From: Candidatus Thorarchaeota archaeon
GTDB taxonomy: Archaea > Asgardarchaeota > Thorarchaeia > Thorarchaeales > Thorarchaeaceae
Length of the DNA stretch: 5,140 nucleotides
Direction: 5' to 3'
NCBI GenBank assembly: GCA_020355105.1
Contig: CP070658.1
Coordinates: forward strand, 1,965,508-1,970,647
The notes under the pieces were generated by a model, which worked only from the letters and a program-made list of their open reading frames with translations, searched no databases and was not told the DNA's origin. This document shows positions 1 through 5,140 of this stretch, piece by piece (position 1 is the first letter of the stretch; the number at the start of each line of letters is the position of its first letter). Both the position numbers and the translations under genes were made by a program.

Positions 1-1085
1 AGTGGTCTAACAGGACTCTCAGACTACTTAACGACACCTATGGCATCTATCCGTATTCAACACTGAACATTGTTGAACAGCACGCATTCTATGGGGGAAT
101 GGAGTACCCTTGCCAAGTATACATGACGAATCAGGTTCTCAAGATGGTAAGAGAGGGATCACGCCCTCCTTGGTTTCTCGAACTTGTCGTAGTTCACGAG
201 GTGGCCCATCAATGGTGGTCCCAGTTAGTGGGTGGTGATGCAATTGACTGGGGCTTTCTTGACGAAGGTCTGGCTTGTTGGTCTCACTCCTACTTCGGCG
301 AGTACTACCACGGCGATTGGGAACACTTCCAGTACTTCACATATATCAACGTCACCAGAACGTTCTATGCTGAAAACGGAGTGGACACCGCGATAAACCA
401 GTCGAACTATGACAGACCTGAATTGGTTGGTTATGTGGACTACACAAAGACACCTTTGATACTGGAGAAACTTAGACTGGAGATAGGCCATGAGGCCTTT
501 GTGGCAGGGCTCAGTCATTTCTTCAAAGTGAACTACTTCAAGATTGGTACGTTGTCTTCGCTGCAAGAGTCAATGGAAACATCGACTGGCGTATCTCTTG
601 ACTGGTTCTTCTTGCCTTACTTTGACAATCCACGTCTTCCTGACTACTCTTTCTCCGATGTTGCCTACGATGCTGCTGACAGTACTCTGTCACTGACCAT
701 TGAGGACAGGAATGAAGACTCGAACCCATATCCGTATTCCCAGCGTGTGCCAATTACAGTTCTTGGTTCCGAGTTCTTGGCCGCCGGTAGCAATCCGGAC
801 CTAGACACTCACTTTGGGGGACTCCTTGGTGAGATTCTCTATGAGGACTATATATGGATAAACGGCACAGTTGACCTTACCTTCACTATTCCGGGCACCC
901 CTGACGAGGTGCGCCTGGAGTATGAGGGCTACGTCTTGGTTGAACTGGAATTTGCTGAAACTGAGTATTTGTCACATCCAGTTCATGTAGCAGGGAGGAT
1001 TGACGTCGTACTTGTCTTCGCAGGAGCGATGGTGGTTCTGTGTGCGGCCATTGCCGTCGTAGTAATCGGCAGAATCCGCAAGTAG
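1..1085 (+). CDS. M1-family zinc metallopeptidase, C-terminal part, membrane-anchored (5' end outside window)
   Basis: Probable zinc aminopeptidase acting outside the cell on peptides. The frame is open from the left edge (first whole codon at base 3) with no stop, so the start is missing; 360 residues remain. Numbering from base 3, a GGMEYP box (residues 31-36) is the M1 exopeptidase GxMEN-type motif, with Glu34 expected to bind the substrate amino end. HEVAH at 65-69 and Glu88, exactly 18 residues after the second His, form the gluzincin HEXXH-X18-E zinc site, with Glu66 as catalytic base. Tyr147 in DYTK fits the M1 transition-state tyrosine. The helical part ends near PDY and is followed by a beta-rich segment. 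A single hydrophobic helix lies at about 335-356, followed by GRIRK, predicting a C-terminal anchor with the catalytic part outside. Three N-x-S/T sequons suit a surface protein. No long ERAP/PepN-type C-terminal domain is present. Family assignment is firm; substrate is unknown. Confidence 0.93.
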   Translation, partial: WSNRTLRLLNDTYGIYPYSTLNIVEQHAFYGGMEYPCQVYMTNQVLKMVREGSRPPWFLELVVVHEVAHQWWSQLVGGDAIDWGFLDEGLACWSHSYFGEYYHGDWEHFQYFTYINVTRTFYAENGVDTAINQSNYDRPELVGYVDYTKTPLILEKLRLEIGHEAFVAGLSHFFKVNYFKIGTLSSLQESMETSTGVSLDWFFLPYFDNPRLPDYSFSDVAYDAADSTLSLTIEDRNEDSNPYPYSQRVPITVLGSEFLAAGSNPDLDTHFGGLLGEILYEDYIWINGTVDLTFTIPGTPDEVRLEYEGYVLVELEFAETEYLSHPVHVAGRIDVVLVFAGAMVVLCAAIAVVVIGRIRK

Positions 1086-1127
1086 CGAACAGGCTAGTTC
1101 GAGGCCGAAGAATGCGGAATACTTACA

Positions 1128-1874
1128 CTAGCTCGTCTGTCGCCCAATGGGACAGACATCCATGCACTTTGAACACTCTATGTAGGTGTTTGCGGTAGGC
1201 CTGCGAACGAGCTTTCGCTCCATTTCCCTCACATGCTGTGGGACATCATCAGTATCAGGGGACTCTGCAGAATATGTCATGCAGTGTTCGATATTCAGCC
1301 TGTAGGGTTCAAGGGCTTTCGTGGGGCATGCCGTAACACATAGCTGGCAATCTCCGCACTGGTCAGACTCGAACGGTCTATCTAACTCAAGTTCAGCCTC
1401 TGTGAGAACTGACACCAGATTCACTCTTGGCCCGTGCGTCGGAGTCACTAGCAGCGTGTTCTTTCCCTGACTTCCAAGCCCACACTTGATAGCGGTCGTC
1501 TTCAGCGGGATGTTGAAGGAGATCTTTGACTTGAAACCTCGAGCCCGTAGAAAGGAAACAATCTCCCATGCCATGTTTCTCATAATCGCGGAGCCAAAGA
1601 AGTAGCTCTCGATCTTCTCATCAGGCGAGTGCAACCCATAGCCGCGCCATTCTGGAGAATCGAGTGATGTGTGGAATATGTCATCCCAGACGTGGAAGAC
1701 CATTACTATCACAGACTTGACTGATGGCATATCATCAGCCGGGGCGACAAGCTCCTTGATCTGGCGTACAGGTCCGTAGGGTAAGTCACGTAGCATGCTT
1801 GGTTTGGAGATTCCAACTGAAACAAAGCCAAGGCTGAGCGCTTTATTCTTCAGCTCTTCAGTCAATGATGTCAT
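1128..1874 (-). CDS. QueG-related (COG1600-like) protein with two [4Fe-4S] clusters
   Basis: A predicted cytoplasmic redox protein of 248 residues. The N-terminal two thirds resemble the epoxyqueuosine reductase core: CGLGSQGKNTLL at 131-142, then the GPRVNLVSVLTEAEL stretch. The C-terminal part carries eight cysteines in double-cluster order: C173, C176, C179 and C183 followed by Pro, then C198, then C234, C237 and C241 followed by Pro. It stops right after the last cluster, so the C-terminal HEAT-like extension of bacterial QueG is absent. The D-T-x-P-x-x-E-R motif with the catalytic Asp before GLG is not seen; N121-I-P-L-K stands there instead. I therefore avoid the name queG; archaea also normally make archaeosine rather than queuosine. 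The open frame reaches back to a TTG at 1970, but the ATG at 1874 is preferred because family similarity (LTEELKNKALSLGFVSVGI) begins just after it. No clear ribosome binding site is visible. The partner and substrate are unknown; a corrinoid- or Fe-S-linked electron-transfer role is inference. Confidence 0.85.
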   Translation of the reverse strand: MTSLTEELKNKALSLGFVSVGISKPSMLRDLPYGPVRQIKELVAPADDMPSVKSVIVMVFHVWDDIFHTSLDSPEWRGYGLHSPDEKIESYFFGSAIMRNMAWEIVSFLRARGFKSKISFNIPLKTTAIKCGLGSQGKNTLLVTPTHGPRVNLVSVLTEAELELDRPFESDQCGDCQLCVTACPTKALEPYRLNIEHCMTYSAESPDTDDVPQHVREMERKLVRRPTANTYIECSKCMDVCPIGRQTS

Positions 1875-1904
1875 GTCCGAGTGACAGGCCGCGGGTGATT
1901 TGGC

Positions 1905-1910
1905 TCTATA
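1905..1910 (-). promoter_or_regulatory. Possible TATA box for the leftward Fe-S protein gene
   Basis: The minus strand reads TATAGA here, with 30 bases between it and the ATG at 1874. In archaea a TATA box usually lies about 25 to 30 bases before the transcription start, so this would give a very short leader of a few bases, which agrees with the lack of a ribosome binding site. The BRE side (GACGGC) is not a good match. Six-base matches of this kind are common, so this is tentative. Confidence 0.3.
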
Positions 1911-2025
1911 GCCGTCATATGTCGGTACTACAACAGTTGCAGGCTCAGCAGTCACCAACGTCGCGAGCAAGATGAAAGATTGCTGTGATAGACAAACCTA
2001 ATGAGGCGGGATGGATGTTTCACGC

Positions 2026-2032
2026 GGAGTGA
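2026..2032 (+). promoter_or_regulatory. Shine-Dalgarno-like site before the serine hydrolase
   Basis: GGAGTGA directly precedes the ATG at 2033; the GGAG core can pair with the archaeal 16S 3' end. From GGAG the gap to this ATG is only 3 bases, whereas the in-frame GTG at 2039 has a gap of 9 bases. The site therefore leaves the choice between the two starts open. Confidence 0.45.
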
Positions 2033-3274
2033 ATGATAGTGAAGCACGCCTATGCACTCATTTTCATCGCATTAGCTCTACTGGTGCCAATCGTCGGACC
2101 GACTGCGTGTGCTGCATCAGCCACAGGGCCGGTAAGGGACTACTGGCCCACGGGTACATGGGTACAACTGCCACCGCACTATGTAGGCATGAACGAAAAC
2201 AGACTCAACTCCATGTTTGCCAGCATCGCAGTGCAGAGCTACAGTATCGACTCTGTATTGATTGTGCATAATGGATACTTGGTCGTTGAAGAGTATCTCA
2301 ACCCCGCGTACAACGAGACCACATGGCATGAGATTTACTCGTGCACGAAGAGCGTCATCTCAGCCCTCGTCGGAGTGGCAATTGAGGAGGGCCGAATCGC
2401 CGGAGTTGAAGAGAAGGTCCTCAGCTTCTTCCCCAACATGACCATCGCCAACCCCGACCCTCGCAAGGACAACATCACCATAGAGCACCTGTTGACGATG
2501 ACTTCGGGTCTTGAGTGGCACGAGTTCGATGTTTCCTATGGCAGTCCCAGCAATGACTTCAATCTAATGTCCAACAGTGCTGATTGGGTCCAGTACGTAC
2601 TGGACAGACCAATGGACCAAGATCCTGGGGAAGTCTGGAACTACAACTCAGGGACTACTCACCTTCTATCGGCGATCCTTCAGAACGCCACTGGAACCTC
2701 GCCTGAGGAATACTTTGAGTTTATCTCAACAAGACTCGGTGAACCCATTGGAGCCGGAGATATTGACTGGGAGACCGACCCACAGGGCGTCTTGTTTGGT
2801 GGAAGCGGGATAAAGGCATATCCCCGTGATCTGGCCAAGTTTGGCTTCCTGTATCTCAACAACGGCTCTTGGGATGGAGAACAGGTCATTCCAGATTCTT
2901 GGGTGAATGCATCCAGTACAGGCCATGTTTCGACCGGTAGCGGTGCACAGTACGGATACCAATGGTGGGTCTATCCAGAGATCGGCATGTACACTGCACT
3001 CGGTTACGGGGGTCAGCACATAATGGTGGTACCCGAACATGACCTGGTCGTTGTGTTTACAGCCAGCATTCAGGACAGTTCATGGCCGTTCCCAGGTCTG
3101 GTTGCGGACTACATTATTCCTGCAGTAGAAGATGGGCCAGTCATGGCACATCCACCTATCAGTCCGCTTCTGCTACCTAGTACAGCAATGCTGACAGTCT
3201 TGATCGTCGTTGTTGTGATTGGATGGGACAAGGTGAAACGTGGAAGGGAATCGGAGCGGTTTAGAATGGACTAG
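2033..3274 (+). CDS. Secreted, C-terminally anchored serine hydrolase (beta-lactamase / penicillin-binding fold, class C-like)
   Basis: A 413-residue protein of the Beta-lactamase (PF00144) superfamily, which includes esterases, D-amino peptidases, amide hydrolases and class C beta-lactamases. A signal peptide (hydrophobic core about 8-22, possible cut after the Ala-rich 27-30) leads to the catalytic domain. S103-C-T-K106 is the SxxK nucleophile motif, Y204 in NYNSG is the general-base tyrosine, and GYGGQ at 324-328 takes the place of the KTG/HxG box. Other family marks are EHLLTMTSG and PRDLAKFG. A helix at about 378-397 followed by KVKRGR anchors the C-terminus, leaving the enzyme outside. 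Six N-x-S/T sequons (N94, N135, N147, N218, N277, N292) fit a glycosylated surface protein. The length is normal and the frame intact. The start may be the GTG at 2039 instead of the ATG at 2033, which removes two residues and keeps the signal peptide. Antibiotic resistance is not implied; the substrate is unknown. Confidence 0.92.
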   Translation: MIVKHAYALIFIALALLVPIVGPTACAASATGPVRDYWPTGTWVQLPPHYVGMNENRLNSMFASIAVQSYSIDSVLIVHNGYLVVEEYLNPAYNETTWHEIYSCTKSVISALVGVAIEEGRIAGVEEKVLSFFPNMTIANPDPRKDNITIEHLLTMTSGLEWHEFDVSYGSPSNDFNLMSNSADWVQYVLDRPMDQDPGEVWNYNSGTTHLLSAILQNATGTSPEEYFEFISTRLGEPIGAGDIDWETDPQGVLFGGSGIKAYPRDLAKFGFLYLNNGSWDGEQVIPDSWVNASSTGHVSTGSGAQYGYQWWVYPEIGMYTALGYGGQHIMVVPEHDLVVVFTASIQDSSWPFPGLVADYIIPAVEDGPVMAHPPISPLLLPSTAMLTVLIVVVVIGWDKVKRGRESERFRMD

Positions 3275-3314
3275 CACAAGACATTGGCGAGAGTCGAGAA
3301 GCTTAGAAGCCCCT

Positions 3315-3662
3315 TCAATCGACAGCTGTGTCTCTGTGCTCGCTCTTCACCTTCCTGTAGCCAATCACGGCGTAGTACGCAAAGTACACAGTGGTGAGAA
3401 TCCAGAAAGTGAACTGCAGCCACCCCAAGATATCGATAGGTGGCATGCTGCCTTCCATGGCCCAGCGGATGAGAGCGATAACCCCGAATATTAGAATAGT
3501 CCCAGTGAACACCGCTATGAGAATGTAGTACCGCCAGAAATCAGCTGCATGACACTCCACTGAACAGTACTTCTTTCTCCCGTAACCCCACGCCCTGAAT
3601 GGTTTCTTCACTCCACAATGGTCACACATGCGCGGCGTTTCTTCGATGACCTTGTCCGTCAT
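3315..3662 (-). CDS. Small zinc-ribbon protein with two membrane helices
   Basis: A 115-residue protein I cannot name. Near its N-terminus, C13-x-x-C16 and C33-x-x-x-C37 (in KYCSVEC) form a four-cysteine zinc-binding ribbon of the YCS-x-EC type. Hydrophobic segments follow at about 44-66 and 78-100, and the short tail (YRKVKSEHR) is charged. With two helices both ends should face the cytoplasm, so the zinc ribbon would be inside. The layout recalls archaeal zinc-ribbon/membrane proteins such as DUF2116 (one helix), but that is likeness of plan, not proven homology. The ATG at 3662 is supported by GGGGAG 11 bases upstream and by the Cys motif starting soon after it. The gene lies downstream of glutamine synthetase on the same strand after 155 bases, and its 3' end faces that of the serine hydrolase with 40 bases between. 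Function is unknown; binding a partner at the membrane is a guess. Confidence 0.75.
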   Translation of the reverse strand: MTDKVIEETPRMCDHCGVKKPFRAWGYGRKKYCSVECHAADFWRYYILIAVFTGTILIFGVIALIRWAMEGSMPPIDILGWLQFTFWILTTVYFAYYAVIGYRKVKSEHRDTAVD

Positions 3663-3673
3663 GCTCTTCTACA

Positions 3674-3679
3674 CTCCCC
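3674..3679 (-). promoter_or_regulatory. Shine-Dalgarno-like site before the zinc-ribbon gene
   Basis: The minus strand reads GGGGAG, 11 bases before the ATG at 3662. The gap is slightly long, but the match is good and supports this start. It overlaps the right-hand copy (in minus-strand reading) of the short direct repeat in the spacer. Confidence 0.5.
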
Positions 3680-3741
3680 AGCGAACAATCAGACAACTAA
3701 CACACAAAGCTTCCATAAGAGGCTTCTTCTCCAGCGAACAA
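3678..3741. repeat. 11-base direct repeat pair in the spacer
   Basis: CCAGCGAACAA occurs at 3678-3688 and again at 3731-3741, 53 bases apart start to start, and both copies are preceded by a CTTCT-rich stretch. This may be a small local duplication or a pair of protein-binding sites upstream of the zinc-ribbon gene. A chance pair is also possible at this length. Confidence 0.35.
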
Positions 3742-3817
3742 CTCGTGCATGAAATCTTCTAACTGTGACTCAGCAGATTGTTGAATAGCCAGAGAGATGG
3801 GATAATGCACAAACGGC

Positions 3818-5140
3818 TCATAGGTCCATGTAATGCTCACGTTCCCAATCAGTGACACTACGTTTGTAGTCAGCCCATTCTGCGTTCCTTAGTCCCAAGT
3901 ACTTCTCGAACGCGTGTTCGCCCAGAGTAGCCTTCATGAACTTACTCTGCTCAAGTTCCGCTATGGCCTCTCCGAGGTCAGACGGCATGGACTTGATGTA
4001 GAACTCTGCAAGTTTCGCATCGTCGAAGTCAAAGACATCTTCTTCCACTGGCTCCGGAGGTTCGATCTTCTTCTCGATTCCTCTCAGCCCTGCAGCCAGC
4101 ATGACAGCGAACGCGATGTACGGGTTGCAGCTCGGATCTGGACAGCGAAGCTCCAGTCTTGCAGACTCCTGCCGATTCTTGCCATACTTGGGCACTCTGA
4201 TTAGAGCAGACCGATTGCGTTGCCCCCAACATACATGCACTGGCGCCTCGAAACCGCCCAGACGTTTGTAACTGTTGACAGTCGGACAAAGGATGGCTGC
4301 CATCTCTCTGATATGCTCGAGCTGTCCGCCCATGAAGTGGTAGGCCAGAGTCGACAGTTGATACGGGTCCCTATCGTCATGGAACAGGTTCTCACCGTCA
4401 CCATTGAATAGCGACTGGTGAATGTGCATTCCACTACCTGCCACACCTGATTTGGGCTTGGGCATGAAGGTGGCATGCAGGCCCCTGCTACTGGCTACAG
4501 TCTTAATAGCCTGCTTTGCAACAAGGATATTGTCTGCGCTTTTCACGGCATCTGTGTATCCAATGTCAATCTCGTGTTGACTAGGTCCACACTCGTGATG
4601 TGTCATCTCAACCTCTACGCCTAGACCTTCGAGCGTGGAAACCATTACTGCTCTTATGTCGGTGCCCAGATCCATTGGCGAGAAGTCGAAATAGCTAGCT
4701 CGGTCATGATAGTCGACCTCGGTCTTTGAACCCAACAGAAAGAACTCAATCTCGGGCCCGACCTGGTACGACCACCCCTTTTTCTCGGCCTTCTTGTAGA
4801 TACGTTTCAGAATGTTGCGGGGCGCTCCCTTGAAGGGAACCTTTTCGGGTTCATGTACATCGCAGATGATTCTCGCTGCATTCTTCCCGTGTCGCGGCCA
4901 CGGCAGCTTGATGTAGGTCGTCGGGTCTGGGAGCAGCAGCATGTCGCTCTCGTGTATCCGAGTGAATCCTTCCACTGAGGACCCATCAAACCACTTGCCA
5001 TATTCCAGACAATCGGCTAGTTCCCTAGGCGAGATTGTCACGCATTTTAGCTGGCCGTACAGGTCCGAGAACATGAGGTCTATGAAGCTGATTTCCTCGT
5101 GTTCCACTCGCTCCAGTACTTCGAGGTTCTGTTTGTTCAC
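3818..5140 (-). CDS. glnA: Glutamine synthetase, type I-alpha
   Basis: Makes glutamine from glutamate, ammonia and ATP in the cytoplasm, as a dodecamer in type I enzymes. Numbering from the GTG at 5140, key sites are all present: D52 in FDGSS (ammonia site), E130 and E132 in GPEIEF, HHECG with E183, QHE with E190, H239 in GSGMHIH, NSYKRL with R293, the flap E298, NR at 309-310, and E330/R332 in RLELRCPD. The expected metal, glutamate and nucleotide ligands are intact, so the enzyme should be active. R61 in EGFTRIHESD matches the Arg linked to feedback inhibition in Bacillus-type GSI-alpha. The adenylylation tyrosine region of GSI-beta and its extra insertion are missing, so covalent control of the E. 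coli kind is unlikely. The 440 residues equal the usual family length, so the gene is nearly or fully complete, but the frame is open to the right edge and an earlier start cannot be excluded; the promoter is outside. A glutamate-amine ligase is a less likely alternative. Confidence 0.96.
   Translation of the reverse strand: MNKQNLEVLERVEHEEISFIDLMFSDLYGQLKCVTISPRELADCLEYGKWFDGSSVEGFTRIHESDMLLLPDPTTYIKLPWPRHGKNAARIICDVHEPEKVPFKGAPRNILKRIYKKAEKKGWSYQVGPEIEFFLLGSKTEVDYHDRASYFDFSPMDLGTDIRAVMVSTLEGLGVEVEMTHHECGPSQHEIDIGYTDAVKSADNILVAKQAIKTVASSRGLHATFMPKPKSGVAGSGMHIHQSLFNGDGENLFHDDRDPYQLSTLAYHFMGGQLEHIREMAAILCPTVNSYKRLGGFEAPVHVCWGQRNRSALIRVPKYGKNRQESARLELRCPDPSCNPYIAFAVMLAAGLRGIEKKIEPPEPVEEDVFDFDDAKLAEFYIKSMPSDLGEAIAELEQSKFMKATLGEHAFEKYLGLRNAEWADYKRSVTDWEREHYMDL

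Larger units (their letters stand above)
1875..2032. other. Divergent intergenic region between the Fe-S protein and the serine hydrolase
   Basis: A spacer of 158 bases separates two genes that point away from each other, so it should hold both promoters. The clearest element is a TATA-like site for the leftward gene. For the rightward gene I see a GGAG just before the start but no convincing TATA box. Part of this spacer is also open in the frame of the leftward gene (back to a TTG at 1970), which I consider non-coding. Confidence 0.6.
3663..3817. other. Spacer between glutamine synthetase and the zinc-ribbon gene
   Basis: A 155-base region without a credible gene. It holds the leader and ribosome binding site of the zinc-ribbon gene and an 11-base direct repeat. 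On the minus strand there is only a 16-codon open frame starting at an ATG near 3751, which I regard as chance. No T-rich terminator for the glutamine synthetase gene stands out, so read-through into the zinc-ribbon gene is possible. Confidence 0.6.

Noticed and set aside
1086..1101. A perfect 5-base inverted repeat (CGAAC / GTTCG, 6-base loop) between the convergent peptidase and Fe-S genes, as a possible terminator.
   Set aside because: The stem is short, and no T-run follows it on either strand; archaeal termination mostly relies on T-rich tracts.
1875..1970. A 32-codon N-terminal extension of the Fe-S protein back to a TTG at 1970.
   Set aside because: It uses a rare start, shows no family similarity, and covers most of the divergent promoter region including the TATA-like site; the ATG at 1874 fits the family N-terminus.
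2011..2271. An overlapping 86-codon open frame on the + strand that starts just before the serine hydrolase.
   Set aside because: It runs out of frame through the signal peptide and N-terminal domain of a clear gene and encodes a Cys/His/Arg-rich product with no recognisable domain.
3306..3316. GAAG-CCC-CTTC hairpin at the convergent ends of the hydrolase and zinc-ribbon genes.
   Set aside because: A 4-base stem with a 3-base loop and no T-run, partly inside the stop codon of the zinc-ribbon gene; expected by chance.
3240..3494. An 84-codon open frame on the + strand across the convergent junction.
   Set aside because: It overlaps the end of the hydrolase out of frame and the zinc-ribbon gene antisense; no motif and no ribosome binding site.
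4201..4476. Open frames in other phases and on the opposite strand inside the glutamine synthetase gene.
   Set aside because: They are shadows of a strongly conserved coding frame whose catalytic motifs cover this stretch.
1..5140. CRISPR array, tRNA, rRNA, insertion sequence, or defence/toxin module.
   Set aside because: I saw no regularly spaced repeats, tRNA-like folds, transposase motifs or terminal inverted repeats; the window is filled by five ordinary-looking genes.

Overview
The window looks archaeal, and I lean towards an uncultured lineage such as an Asgard (Thorarchaeia-like) or Thermoplasmatota-type genome; I cannot fix the lineage by eye. The reasons are: two secreted enzymes that each end in one C-terminal membrane helix with a short basic tail, N-glycosylation sequons in both, a short soluble relative of QueG of the kind I associate with archaea, a small zinc-ribbon membrane protein, and a type I-alpha glutamine synthetase. 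Base composition is balanced (about half GC by eye) and coding density is high. There is no sign of mobile elements, CRISPR, tRNA or rRNA.

Layout from left to right. (1) From the left edge to 1085 (+): the C-terminal 360 residues of a membrane-anchored M1-family metallopeptidase whose start lies outside the window. (2) 1128-1874 (-): a QueG-related protein with two predicted [4Fe-4S] clusters, convergent with the peptidase. (3) 1875-2032: a divergent promoter region. (4) 2033-3274 (+): a secreted, C-terminally anchored serine hydrolase of the beta-lactamase/penicillin-binding fold. (5) 3315-3662 (-): a 115-residue zinc-ribbon protein with two membrane helices, convergent with the hydrolase. 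(6) 3663-3817: a 155-base spacer. (7) 3818 to the right edge (-): an essentially complete glutamine synthetase.

The genes do not form one obvious pathway. The two outward-facing enzymes have the same membrane topology and could both act on peptides or other substrates at the cell surface. Glutamine synthetase is core nitrogen assimilation, and the zinc-ribbon protein follows it on the same strand with its own ribosome binding site. The Fe-S protein is the least understood enzyme here: it has the QueG-type core but is short and seems to lack the QueG catalytic Asp motif. I find no convincing new multi-gene system; the points worth following are listed as findings with modest scores.
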